Shown one piece after another: positions 9,653 to 17,833 of a stretch of 64,000 bases of DNA. A program made the translations under genes and the position numbers. Source of the DNA: Methylobacterium planeticum (GTDB lineage Bacteria; Pseudomonadota; Alphaproteobacteria; Rhizobiales; Beijerinckiaceae); the NCBI RefSeq assembly GCF_008806345.1, contig NZ_VZZJ01000027.1:1-64000 (forward strand), written 5' to 3'. Every line of letters begins with the position of its first letter. The stretch's first letter is position 1. The notes under the pieces were generated by a model. That model was not told where the DNA came from. It did not search any database and worked only from the letters and a program-made list of their open reading frames with translations.

Positions 9653-11079
9653 CAGGCCGCGCGCCGCCGGCGCAGGGCGTCGGCGATGCCCACGACGTTG
9701 AAGTGCCAGGCGGCGAGGAGGAAGCCCGCCGCGAGGAGGCCGAGCCGGGCCGCCTGCCCCGCGGCGGAGCGGCCGCCCGGCACCTGCCCGATCCCGTAGA
9801 GGAGCGTCCCGCAGGCGAGGGCGACGAGGACGATCCCGAGGAGGTCCGCGCCCGGAACCGGCATGCGCACCCGCTCGCCCGCGGGGGCGAGGCGCGCGCC
9901 GAGGACGAAGACGAGGCAGGCGAGCCCCTGGCCCACCGCGAAGGCGAGCGCGGCCCCCATCACCCCCATGCGGGGGATCAGCAGGACGGAGAGCCCCGCC
10001 ACCGCGACGAGGAGCACCAGGGAGGCGACGGCATCGAGGTGGCTGGTGCGGGTGAAGTAGATCACCTGCCCGAAATAATAGGACCGGAACATCAGGAAGA
10101 TGCTGGCGACGAGGAGCACCGGCGCCAGGGTCAGGGCCTGCGCCCGGTACCCGGGCCCGAGCAGGATCGCCACGATGAGGTCGTCGAAGCCGAGGACGAA
10201 CACCGCCCCGAAGGCGGCCACGAGGGTCAGGGCCCGGGCCGCGTCCCCGAGGGCGGATTCCGCCGCCGCCATGCCGCCCGCGCGGGCATCGCGCTTGGCG
10301 ATGGAGATCAGGGAGAGGGCGACGCTCTCGCCGAACACGACGAAGCTCTGGCGCAGGAAGTCCGCGATGGCCCCGTAGGCGCCGAGTTCCTCCGGGCCGA
10401 CCATCCGGCCGATGATCAGGCGGTCGCTGGTCTGGGCGAGGGCGGCGATGCCGAAGGACAGGACGAGGGGCCAGCCATAGGCGACGAGCCGCCGCGCCTC
10501 GAGCCGGCTCGCCCCGCCGCGCAGGATTGGCAGGATCGCCCGCAGGGCGGGCAGCGCCGCCAGGACGTTGGCGGCCGCCACCGCGAGGACGAGGTCGGCG
10601 GGGTCGCCGGTCGCCGCGAGGGCGAAGCTGCCGAGCCCGAGGATCAGCACGGCGCGGACGACGATCGCGAGGGCGACGGGACCGGCCTCGAGGCGCGCGC
10701 GCGCGATCTCGCTCGCGGCCTCGAACAGGGTCATGCCGAGGACGGCCGCCACGAGGATCGCGGCGGTGCGCGGGCTCGCGAGGCCGAAGAGCGCGGCGAG
10801 CAGGGCCGCCGCGCCGGCCAGGACCAGCATGGCCGCGAGCAGCCGCGCCACAGTGCCGACCTGGGCGGGGGCGCGCGCCTCGTCGTAGAGGGCGAAGAAC
10901 GAGAATTTCGGCCACTGGCAGGTGGCGCCGTAGAGGACCAGCGCCCAGGACAGGACGAGGAGGTAGGCGCCGTAGGTCTCCACCGGCGCGAGCCGGGTGA
11001 AGACCGCGACCGAGGCCATGTTGAGGGCGGCGGCCAGCCCCCGCGCGCCGACATACAGGAAGGTGTGGCGCGCGATCAT
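9652..11079 (-). CDS. Polysaccharide flippase (Wzx/MATE-like)
   Basis: A 475-residue inner-membrane protein with about 12-14 hydrophobic segments, of the polysaccharide transport/oligosaccharide flippase family. The N-terminus HTFLYVGARGLAAALNMASV, the VETYGAYLLVLSWALVLYG segment and FFALYDEARAP are typical, as is the central RLIIGRMVGPEELGAYGAIAD. It should move lipid-linked sugar units across the inner membrane. It is first in a two-gene operon with the CelD-like acyltransferase. The start is the ATG just before the first membrane segment; a 600-bp non-coding leader precedes it. Confidence 0.82.
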   Translation of the reverse strand: MIARHTFLYVGARGLAAALNMASVAVFTRLAPVETYGAYLLVLSWALVLYGATCQWPKFSFFALYDEARAPAQVGTVARLLAAMLVLAGAAALLAALFGLASPRTAAILVAAVLGMTLFEAASEIARARLEAGPVALAIVVRAVLILGLGSFALAATGDPADLVLAVAAANVLAALPALRAILPILRGGASRLEARRLVAYGWPLVLSFGIAALAQTSDRLIIGRMVGPEELGAYGAIADFLRQSFVVFGESVALSLISIAKRDARAGGMAAAESALGDAARALTLVAAFGAVFVLGFDDLIVAILLGPGYRAQALTLAPVLLVASIFLMFRSYYFGQVIYFTRTSHLDAVASLVLLVAVAGLSVLLIPRMGVMGAALAFAVGQGLACLVFVLGARLAPAGERVRMPVPGADLLGIVLVALACGTLLYGIGQVPGGRSAAGQAARLGLLAAGFLLAAWHFNVVGIADALRRRRAA

Positions 11080-11686
11080 CCTCGAACCCGGGGCGGCGCC
11101 CTCCGCCGACGGGCGGGCGGGGTGGTGCGCGACGTCGCGCGCGGAAGCCGCGGCCCGGCCGGCCGCGGCGCGTGGGGCTGTAGCACGGCGGCAAGCCGCG
11201 GCGAGACCGGCGCCTGCGAAAACCACCTTGCGAACGCGCCGCCGAACGCCCCGCGCGCGGCACCCTGCGCCGTGCCGGAACGCGAATGTGTCACGATGGG
11301 GCAGGAATCCGTCCTCGGTCGCATGGCGGACCTGCATGCGCAGGGGGCGTGCCGCCTGAGCCTCGGCGGATCCCTTGCCGAGCCTCGGCCGATCCTTTGC
11401 CGATCCTGGGCCGAGCCTGGGCCGATCCTCGGCATTGACTTCGCAGCTGCGAAGCCGCATATCGCAGTTGCAGCGTCAGCGGCCGTTCAGCGGATCCGCT
11501 TGAGAGGGCTGCGTGACGGACGGGGAGAAACCGCGCATCAGCGGCTCGAACAGTCCGGCCCCTCTCTTCAAACGTTCATGCACCTGGGCTGCCCCATCAC
11601 GCGGGCGGCCACCTGCCGACGGATCACACCGGCCCGCACTGCGCCGACGCGCACGGCCCGAGATTCGCTGCTCTGAAAGTCCAGAC
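11080..11686. other. 607-bp divergent intergenic region
   Basis: The gap between the divergent flippase and helicase genes. It holds an 11-bp tandem array (11366-11431, listed separately) and a GC-rich inverted repeat CCGCGGCC/GGCCGCGG (11148-11155/11161-11168). No protein or tRNA was recognised. The part from about 11440 to 11686 would be promoter and leader of the helicase gene. Confidence 0.6.
11366..11431. repeat. 11-bp tandem repeat, six copies
   Basis: Six imperfect units of the form GCCGATCCTGG at 11366 (diverged), 11377, 11388, 11399, 11410 and 11421. The period is exactly 11 bp, close to one DNA turn, so the copies face the same side of the helix. Confidence 0.85.
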
Positions 11687-13240
11687 TTGACCCAATTCAC
11701 TGATTTCGGCCTCGCCCAGCCCGTGCTGCGGGCGCTCGCGGAGGCCGGCTACCAGAATCCCACGCCGATCCAGGCTCAGGCGATTCCCCCCGCCATGGAG
11801 GGCCGCGACCTCTGCGGCATCGCCCAGACCGGAACCGGCAAGACCGCCGCCTTCGCGCTGCCGATCCTGCACCGCCTCTCCCTCGAGAACCGCCGCGCCC
11901 CGCGCCGCGGCTGCCGGGTGCTCGTGCTCTCGCCGACGCGCGAGCTCGCCAACCAGATCGCCGAGAGCTTCTCGGATTACGGGCGGCACCTGCCCTACAC
12001 CACCACCGTCGTGTTCGGCGGCGTCACCATCGGCCGCCAGGAGCGGGCGCTGGCGCCGGGCGTCGACATCCTGGTCGCCACCCCGGGCCGGCTGATCGAC
12101 CTCGTCGACCGCCGCTCCCTGACCCTCGAGGGGGTCGAGATCCTCGTCCTCGACGAGGCCGACCAGATGCTCGACCTCGGCTTCATCCACGCGCTGAAGC
12201 GCATCGTGAAGATGCTGCCGCAGCAGCGCCAGAGCCTGTTCTTCTCGGCCACCATGCCGAAGAACATCGCGGGCCTGGCCGACCAGTACCTGCGCAACCC
12301 CGTCCAGGTCGCCGTGACCCCCGTCGCCACCACCGCCGAGCGCGTGGAGCAGCAGGTCATCTTCGCCCATACGGGGGCCAAGCAGGCGCTGCTCGCCCAC
12401 ATCCTGCGCGATCCCAAGATCGAGCGCGTGCTCGTCTTCACCCGCACCAAGCACGGGGCGGACCGTGTGGTGCGCGGCCTCGAGAAGGTCGGCACCCCGG
12501 CCTCCGCCATCCACGGCAACAAGTCCCAGCCCCAGCGCGAGCGGGCGCTCGCCTCCTTCAAGGACGGGACCTGCCGGGTGCTGGTGGCCACCGACATCGC
12601 CGCCCGCGGCATCGACGTCGAGGCGGTGAGCCACGTCGTCAACTTCGACCTGCCGAACGTGCCGGAGAGCTACGTCCACCGCATCGGCCGCACCGCGCGC
12701 GCCGGGGCGAACGGGCTCGCCATCTCGTTCTGCAACGACGAGGAGCGGGCCTACCTGCGCGACATCGAGCGGCTGACCCGCCAGAAGGTGCCGGTCGCGG
12801 GCTTCCCCGAGGGCTTCACGCCCCCGACCCGCCAGGAAGCCGCCGAGATCGCCGACAGCGAGGAGCGCCGCCCCGGTCCGCGCGGGCAGCGCCCCGGCCA
12901 GCGTCCGCAGGGGCAGCGCCCCGGCGGCCAGCGCCAGGGCCGTCCCTTCGGGGGCGGACGCCCCGGCGAGGCCGGCCGCGGCGGACGGCCCTCGGAGGGT
13001 CGTCCCGCCGGGCGTCCCCAGGACGGCCGTCCCGCCGGACGCCCGCCGGAAGGACGCCCGCAGGAGGGCCGCGGCGAGCGCCGCGATGCGCGCCCGTCCG
13101 GCGGCCGCCCCGAGCAGAATGCCCGGCCGGAGCGCGCCTCCGAGGGCCGTCCCCAGCAGCGCCCCGGCAATCGTCCGCGCAGCGGCGGCGGCGGCGAGGG
13201 CCGCACCATCGGCTGGCTCGAGCGCGCCCCGCGCTCCTGA
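11687..13240 (+). CDS. rhlE: DEAD-box RNA helicase, RhlE type
   Basis: A 517-residue ATP-dependent RNA helicase, probably for ribosome assembly or cold adaptation. All core motifs are present in order: Q motif (NPTPIQAQ), [31 protein letters not shown] and [10 protein letters not shown]. After about residue 390 comes a long disordered tail rich in Gly, Arg, Pro and Gln with repeats such as RPAGRP and EGRPQ, an RGG-like RNA-binding tail common in this group. The conserved N-terminus begins at the TTG at 11687 ([16 protein letters not shown]); the upstream in-frame GTG at 11513 would add an implausible Arg/Pro-rich extension. Confidence 0.93.
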   Translation: MTQFTDFGLAQPVLRALAEAGYQNPTPIQAQAIPPAMEGRDLCGIAQTGTGKTAAFALPILHRLSLENRRAPRRGCRVLVLSPTRELANQIAESFSDYGRHLPYTTTVVFGGVTIGRQERALAPGVDILVATPGRLIDLVDRRSLTLEGVEILVLDEADQMLDLGFIHALKRIVKMLPQQRQSLFFSATMPKNIAGLADQYLRNPVQVAVTPVATTAERVEQQVIFAHTGAKQALLAHILRDPKIERVLVFTRTKHGADRVVRGLEKVGTPASAIHGNKSQPQRERALASFKDGTCRVLVATDIAARGIDVEAVSHVVNFDLPNVPESYVHRIGRTARAGANGLAISFCNDEERAYLRDIERLTRQKVPVAGFPEGFTPPTRQEAAEIADSEERRPGPRGQRPGQRPQGQRPGGQRQGRPFGGGRPGEAGRGGRPSEGRPAGRPQDGRPAGRPPEGRPQEGRGERRDARPSGGRPEQNARPERASEGRPQQRPGNRPRSGGGGEGRTIGWLERAPRS

Positions 13241-13269
13241 GGCCCGGCGCCCTCGGCATCACGACACCG

Positions 13270-13302
13270 CGCCGCCCCGGACCTCCGGGGCGGCGTTCTC
13301 GT
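13270..13302 (+). terminator. Terminator hairpin after rhlE
   Basis: A perfect 11-bp stem, CGCCGCCCCGG (13270-13280) with CCGGGGCGGCG (13285-13295) and a 4-base loop, followed by the modestly T-rich TTCTCGTC. It is 30 bp after the helicase stop codon. Confidence 0.7.
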
Positions 13303-13402
13303 CTCGGCCTCCCCGGCGCGCGGGAAATCGGCCCGCCATATTGCCAAGCCGCGCCCGCGCGCCATCTCTCCCCCCGGAGACGGAACGGGAGGCCACCACC
13401 CC

Positions 13403-13588
13403 ATGCGCTTCGAACTCTACCGGGATTCCAGCGGCGACTGGCGCTGGCGCCTGCGCGTGCAGAACGGCAACGTCATCGCCGACTCGGCAGAGGGCTATGC
13501 CCGCCGCGAGGATTGCGAGCACGGGATCAGCCTCGTGAAGGGGAGCGGCGCGGCCTCGACGGTCGACATGACGACCAAGATCGCCTGA
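13403..13588 (+). CDS. YegP-like DUF1508 protein
   Basis: A 61-residue protein consisting of one DUF1508 (YegP) unit: FELYRDSSGDWRWRLRVQNG, then VIADSAEGYARREDC and a short tail. Such proteins fold as small beta-alpha units and have no established function. The canonical family start (MRFELYRD) coincides with the ATG. It stands alone between two terminator-bounded genes. Confidence 0.85.
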   Translation: MRFELYRDSSGDWRWRLRVQNGNVIADSAEGYARREDCEHGISLVKGSGAASTVDMTTKIA

Positions 13589-13749
13589 ATCGGACGGGTC
13601 GTCCGGCGCCGCGAACCCGGCCGCCTCCAGGCCCGGGCCGTATCGGTTGCACTGAAACGCTTTGAGCGGCTCGCGCGTTTGATGCGACCGGGCCAGATCT
13701 GCAACCCTTCGCCCGAAACTGTCGATTGACACACCAAGGAGTTGTGAAC

Positions 13750-14040
13750 GTGCTGAGGAAGTTCCTCCTGGCCGCCCTGCTGGCCCTCGGCTTCGCCGCC
13801 GCGAGCCCCCAGGGTGCATCGGCGGCCCCCGTCGGTCCCGCCCTCGCCCTCCAGACCGAGGCGGCCCCAGCGCTGGCCGAGAAGGCGCAGTACTATTACG
13901 GCCCGCGCCGCTTCTATGGCCCGCGCCGCTTCTACGGCCGCCCCTATTACGGCCGCCGCTTCTACGGCCCGCGCCGGTTCTACGGCCGTCCCTATTACGG
14001 CCCGCGCCGCTTCTACGGCCCGCGCCGCTTCTACTACTGA
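13750..14040 (+). CDS. Secreted Tyr/Arg/Gly-rich repeat protein
   Basis: A 96-residue protein with a signal peptide (LRKFLLAALLALGFAAAS, cleavage near GASA), a short linker, and a C-terminal half made only of short repeats: GPRRFY occurs five times, mixed with GRPYY and GRRFY. Nearly every residue after the linker is Gly, Pro, Arg, Phe or Tyr. It is strongly basic and aromatic and should be exported and disordered. No function is known to me; aromatic/arginine repeats could bind polysaccharide or DNA or self-assemble. The GTG at 13750 was chosen because AAGGAG (13736-13741) lies 8 bp upstream; an in-frame GTG at 13744 is too close. A strong terminator follows. Confidence 0.75.
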   Translation: MLRKFLLAALLALGFAAASPQGASAAPVGPALALQTEAAPALAEKAQYYYGPRRFYGPRRFYGRPYYGRRFYGPRRFYGRPYYGPRRFYGPRRFYY

Positions 14041-14070
14041 TCGGACCCCGCGCTCCCCGCGCGGATCCCG

Positions 14071-14103
14071 CCCGGCGGCTCCCCCGAGCCGCCGGGCTTT
14101 TTC
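14071..14103 (+). terminator. Rho-independent terminator
   Basis: A perfect 10-bp stem CCCGGCGGCT (14071-14080) with AGCCGCCGGG (14087-14096), a six-base loop, then CTTTTTTC. It is the best intrinsic terminator in the window and ends the Tyr/Arg repeat gene. Confidence 0.93.
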
Positions 14104-14264
14104 ATGCCCGGGCGTCAGGGCGAGCCCAATGTCAGGCGGCCCGGTCCGTGGCGCCTGAGGCCCCGGCCGGTTTGTCCAAGGGCCGGATTTGCTGATATCC
14201 TGGCGGCCCGCGAGACGGCCCGCGACAGATCGGGCCGCTCCGGAGGATACGCCGAGGATACGCC

Positions 14265-14459
14265 ATGGACGACATCGCGACCCGGGCCACCCCGCCCCCG
14301 AAACCCCCGATCCTCGGTTCCCTCGTGCCCCCCGTGCGGGCCCGGCGGACCGGCTCCGGCCGGGCCGAGCCGTGGCAATCGATCCCGCTCGAGTGCATCG
14401 TCTGCGCGGTGGCGGTCCTCGTCGCGGCGGCCCTGAAACTTGCCGGGCTGATGCCCTGA
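14265..14459 (+). CDS. Small membrane-anchored hypothetical protein
   Basis: A 64-residue protein with a Pro-rich N-terminus (ATPPPKPPILGS) and a C-terminal membrane helix (CIVCAVAVLVAAALKLAGL) that runs to the last residues. Family not recognised. It lies 50 bp before the thioesterase gene on the same strand and may share its transcript. Confidence 0.5.
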   Translation: MDDIATRATPPPKPPILGSLVPPVRARRTGSGRAEPWQSIPLECIVCAVAVLVAAALKLAGLMP

Positions 14460-14509
14460 TCGGCGGCCACGCCGGCATCGCGCGAACGCGCCTCGGAGGG
14501 ACGGTCTGG

Positions 14510-14923
14510 ATGAACGGGGTGAAGACGGCGGCGGCGGAGCCGCGGGGCGACCTCACGGTGCGCACGATCGCGATGCCGGCCGATACCAACGCCAACGGCG
14601 ACATCTTCGGCGGCTGGGTCCTGTCGCAGATGGACCAGGCCGGCGGCATCGCGGGCGTCGACCGGGCGCAGGGACGGGTCGTCACCGTGGCGCTCGACGC
14701 CATGACCTTCATCCGCCCCGTGCGGGTCGGCGACGTGCTCTGCGTCTACACCCGGGTGGCGAGCGTCGGGCGGACCTCGATGAAGATCGAGGTGGAGGCC
14801 TGGGCCCGCCGCTTCTGCACGCAGCTGCGCGAGAAGGTCACGGAGGCGACCCTGACCTTCGTGGCCATCGACGACGAGGGCCGCCCCCGCCCGATCCCGC
14901 GGGAGCCGCGCCCCGCCGACTGA
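14510..14923 (+). CDS. yciA: Acyl-CoA thioesterase, YciA type
   Basis: A 137-residue hotdog-fold acyl-CoA thioesterase that hydrolyses acyl-CoA to free acid and CoA. The family signature IAMPADTNANGDIFGGWVLS, followed by QMDQAGGIAG, is intact, including the Asn-Asp pair at the active site. VTVALDAMTFIRPVRVGDVL and the C-terminal EATLTFVAID strand are typical. Length is usual. The ATG is preceded by CGGAGGG at good spacing. The neighbours give no pathway. Confidence 0.9.
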   Translation: MNGVKTAAAEPRGDLTVRTIAMPADTNANGDIFGGWVLSQMDQAGGIAGVDRAQGRVVTVALDAMTFIRPVRVGDVLCVYTRVASVGRTSMKIEVEAWARRFCTQLREKVTEATLTFVAIDDEGRPRPIPREPRPAD

Positions 14924-14970
14924 GCCGGCGCGCGGCGTTCCACACGCAGCGGTTTCATTCTCGAGCAAAC

Positions 14971-15024
14971 TCGACTACAACACTGCTCTGCGAGGGTAGA
15001 ATCTTCGTACCGGAGTGTAGTCGA
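14971..15024. promoter_or_regulatory. 9-bp inverted repeat before the cysC start
   Basis: TCGACTACA (14971-14979) and its exact complement TGTAGTCGA (15016-15024) bracket 36 bases and end directly before the proposed TTG start of the APS kinase. The segment has visibly lower GC than its surroundings. It could be an operator or a leader hairpin controlling cysC. Confidence 0.5.
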
Positions 15025-15765
15025 TTGCACGCAATTGGTCCGAGCAAAGCTTCCGCTGCGCGTGCCGAAGAAACAATCTGGATACAAGCCGGCAACACTC
15101 GGCGGGAGATCCTTCGGGCGCGTCGCGAAGATTGCCCGCCGCCTGAGCAGATCGACAGGATCGGGCCGGCACCGGCCGCCAACCTGACCCGGCACACTCT
15201 GCAGCCGCGGGAGAACCGCTGGGCCTGCCTCGGCCAGAGGCCCGCCATCGCCTGGTTCACGGGCCTGTCGGGGGCCGGCAAGTCGAGCATCGCCAACGCG
15301 GTCGACCGGGCGCTGACCGCCGAGGGCCGCCCCACCATGGTGCTCGACGGGGACAACCTGCGCCTCGGCCTCAACCGGGATCTCGGCTTCAGCGCCCGGG
15401 ACCGGGCCGAGAACATCCGCCGCGCCGCCGAGACCGCCCGGCTGATGGCCGAGACCGGCCTGATCACCATCGTGTCGCTGATCTCGCCCTTCCGGGCCGA
15501 GCGCGCGGCGGCCCGCGAGATCGCGGGCGACATCCCGTTCCTGGAGATCTTCATCGACACGCCGCTCGCCGTCTGCGAGGCGCGCGACCCGAAGGGGCTC
15601 TACGACCGGGCGCGGGCGGGGGCGATCCCGGATTTCACCGGCATCTCGGCCCCCTACGAGGCGCCGGAGGCGCCGGACCTCACGATTACCACGCAGAATT
15701 GTACCGTGGAGGAGTCGGCCGGGGCGCTGATCCCCGCCCTCCTGCGCCTCAGCGCCCCGGCCTGA
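15025..15765 (+). CDS. cysC: Adenylyl-sulfate (APS) kinase
   Basis: An APS kinase that phosphorylates adenosine 5'-phosphosulfate to PAPS for sulfate reduction or sulfation. Features: P-loop GLSGAGKSS, DGDNLRLGLNRDLGF, ENIRRAAETARLMAE, LISPFRAER (the serine aligns with the phosphoserine of E. coli CysC), IDTPLAVCEARDPKGLYDRA and FTGISAPYEAPEAPDL. It is a free-standing kinase, not fused to CysN. The conserved core starts about 65 residues after the TTG at 15025; the N-terminal extension (ETIWIQAGNTRREILRA) has no counterpart in E. coli CysC, so the true start is uncertain. No other sulfur-assimilation gene is adjacent. It is convergent with the HerA-like ATPase. Confidence 0.88.
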   Translation: MHAIGPSKASAARAEETIWIQAGNTRREILRARREDCPPPEQIDRIGPAPAANLTRHTLQPRENRWACLGQRPAIAWFTGLSGAGKSSIANAVDRALTAEGRPTMVLDGDNLRLGLNRDLGFSARDRAENIRRAAETARLMAETGLITIVSLISPFRAERAAAREIAGDIPFLEIFIDTPLAVCEARDPKGLYDRARAGAIPDFTGISAPYEAPEAPDLTITTQNCTVEESAGALIPALLRLSAPA

Positions 15766-15779
15766 GGCGCTGCCCGGCG

Positions 15780-17453
15780 TCACTCGGCGGCGAACAGGCT
15801 CCAGGCATCGGAGGCGGGCGCCGGCGACGCCCCGGGGGCCGCGGGCGGCGTGGCGACGGCGCCGCCGGGACCGGCGCGGGTGGCCGCGGGCTCGATGCCG
15901 TGGGTCGCGGGCTCGATGTCGGCCGCGGGCCTGACATCGCCGGCCTTGGGATCCCCCGGCGCCGTCTCGCAGCCGAGCGCCGGCAGGGCCACGACGCGGT
16001 TGCCGCGGAAATCGTTGCGGCAGACGATGGCGCCGCGGCTCTCGACATAGCCGAGCAGGCGCCGGGCCCGGCCCGGCGAGCGGCTGCCGATGGCGCGGGC
16101 GAGGGCGGCGTCCCCGGGGCAGGGCTCGTCGGCGAGCGCCGCGCGGGCGAGCAGCAGGTACAGGCCCTGCACCTCCTCGGGCATCGCCGCGGCCGCCTCC
16201 TGCGCCTGCGCCCAGCGCCCGTCCGCCTCGGACTCGGCCGCCGCCGACAGGGCCGCCTCGTCGATCCCGGCGCGGGCGACGCTGAGCGCCCGCCGGAAGG
16301 CCGGCAGGCCGATCGCCTCCCCGTCGAGGCCCCGCATCCGGCAGCGCACCAGGAAATCCTGGTAGACCACCGCCACGGATTGGCCGCCCGCATCCGGGTC
16401 GCCGATCAGGCCGCGCAGAACCGCCTCGCAGCCCTCCCGGTTCCCGGCCGCGCTCAGGGCCGGGGACGCCTCGACGGGCTCGGGCCGGTAGGCGCTCAAC
16501 TCGCGCATCAGGTCGGCGGGCGTCACCCGGGGCTGGGACGGTGGGCGCGCCGCGGGGGCGCGGGGCGGCAGGAACGCCTCCTCGGGCGAGGGCGTCAGGA
16601 TCAGGGCGCGCAGGTCCGCCTCGCTCGGCTCCGGCAGAGGGATGAGCTTGGGCGAGCCGGAGCGGGCCGAGGTCGAGACCGGGCCGATGCGCAGGGCGAG
16701 GGGGCGCCGGCTCAGGGCCGGGCCGAGGGCCACGAACTCGCCGCGGGCGAGATCGCGGAAGCGCTCGGCGCCGCGCCGGTCGAGGCCGAGGAGATCGGCG
16801 GCGCGCGCCATGTCGATGTCCAGGAAGGTGCGGCCCATCAGGAAGTTGGTGGCCTCGGCCGCGACGTTCTTGGCGAGCTTGGCGAGGCGCTGCGTGGCGA
16901 TGACCCCGGCGAGCCCCCGCTTGCGCCCGCGGCACATCAGGTTGGTCATGGCCCCGAGGGCGACCTTGCGGGCCTCGTCCGAGACGTCGCCGGCGGCGGC
17001 GGGGGCGAAGATCTGCGCCTCGTCGACGACGACGAGGATCGGGTACCAATGCGCCCGCTCGGCCTCGAACAGGCCGCCGAGGAAGGCGGCGGCGGCGCGC
17101 ATCTGCGCCTCCATGTCGAGGCTCTCGAGGTTCAGCACCACCGAGACCCGGTGCGCCCGCACCCGCGCGGCGATGGCCTGGAGGTCGGCCTCCGCGTGGG
17201 CGCCGTCCACCACCACGTGCCCGTAGGCCTCCGACAGGGTGACGAAGTCGCCCTCGGGGTCGATCACCACCTGCTGCACCTGGCCCGCGCTCTGCTCCAG
17301 GAGCCGGCGCAGCAGGTGCGACTTGCCCGAGCCCGAATTGCCCTGGACCAGCAGGCGGGTGGCGAGGAGTTCCTCGAGGTCGAGCCGCGCCGGCTCAGGG
17401 GCAGCCTGCCCCGCCGCGCCCATGCTCAGACCCATCTCGATGCCGAACGCCAT
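15780..17453 (-). CDS. HerA/DUF87-type ATP-binding protein
   Basis: A 557-residue ATPase of the HerA/FtsK-like superfamily. Walker A is GNSGSGKSHLLRRLLE near residue 40, Walker B is ILVVVDEAQIF near residue 140, followed by MTNLMCRGRKRGLAGVIATQRLAKLAKNVA split over two conserved helices and FLMGRTFLDIDMARAADLL. The C-terminal half is less conserved, Ala/Pro-rich, and ends in a low-complexity tail (PGGAVATPPAAPGASPAP). Related proteins handle DNA ends or translocate DNA, but this standalone form has no NurA partner here, so its role is unknown. ATG at 17453 was preferred over an adjacent GTG. An unusual phased repeat array lies upstream. Confidence 0.75.
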   Translation of the reverse strand: MAFGIEMGLSMGAAGQAAPEPARLDLEELLATRLLVQGNSGSGKSHLLRRLLEQSAGQVQQVVIDPEGDFVTLSEAYGHVVVDGAHAEADLQAIAARVRAHRVSVVLNLESLDMEAQMRAAAAFLGGLFEAERAHWYPILVVVDEAQIFAPAAAGDVSDEARKVALGAMTNLMCRGRKRGLAGVIATQRLAKLAKNVAAEATNFLMGRTFLDIDMARAADLLGLDRRGAERFRDLARGEFVALGPALSRRPLALRIGPVSTSARSGSPKLIPLPEPSEADLRALILTPSPEEAFLPPRAPAARPPSQPRVTPADLMRELSAYRPEPVEASPALSAAGNREGCEAVLRGLIGDPDAGGQSVAVVYQDFLVRCRMRGLDGEAIGLPAFRRALSVARAGIDEAALSAAAESEADGRWAQAQEAAAAMPEEVQGLYLLLARAALADEPCPGDAALARAIGSRSPGRARRLLGYVESRGAIVCRNDFRGNRVVALPALGCETAPGDPKAGDVRPAADIEPATHGIEPAATRAGPGGAVATPPAAPGASPAPASDAWSLFAAE

Positions 17454-17621
17454 CACCGCTCCGGTTGCAGGCCGTGTTCCGAAATCCCGTGCCGCCCGGG
17501 CCCGGCGGGATTTTTCGCGGGGCAGGGCGGCGGCAGGTCCGGGACCCTAACATGCGCGGGGGCGTGCCGTTTCCGCCCGGGCCCGGCGCGTCCACAGGGA
17601 TGCGGTCGCAGGGCGCGCAAT

Positions 17622-17705
17622 CCTAGGTTTTTTACCCTAGGCACGTTTGCCTAGGTCTTTGAACCTGGGCTCGAATACCCAGGCTCGAATACCCGGGACC
17701 GGGTG
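17622..17705. repeat. Six 14-bp units, each beginning with CCNNGG
   Basis: CCTAGG at 17622, 17636 and 17650, CCTGGG at 17664, CCCAGG at 17678 and CCCGGG at 17692 recur at exactly 14 bp. Units four and five also share the 8-bp tail CTCGAATA. The spacers of the first three units are T-rich. The array is in the 380-bp divergent gap (17454-17833) between the ATPase and the P1 peptidase genes; no gene was seen in that gap. Confidence 0.9.
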
Positions 17706-17732
17706 GCCGCCCCCCTGCCCCGCCGGGGGCGC

Positions 17733-17777
17733 GCCGAGATTCCCCGCGCCGAGATTTCCCGCGCCGAGATTTCCCGC
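17733..17777. repeat. 15-bp tandem repeat, three copies
   Basis: GCCGAGATTTCCCGC, with one change in the first copy, at 17733, 17748 and 17763. It is 57 bp upstream of the P1 peptidase start and unrelated in sequence to the 14-bp array next to it. Confidence 0.9.
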
Positions 17778-17833
17778 GCCTTGGCCCGTCCCGCCCGCCC
17801 GTGCGAAGCTCCGGCCCGGGAGCCACGACCGCC

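Noticed and set aside
11513-11686. Upstream GTG as the start of the DEAD-box helicase
   Set aside because: It would add 58 poorly ordered residues before the canonical Q-motif N-terminus; the TTG at 11687 gives the family start.
17622-17777. CRISPR array
   Set aside because: Units are 14 and 15 bp with no unique spacers between them and no cas genes nearby.
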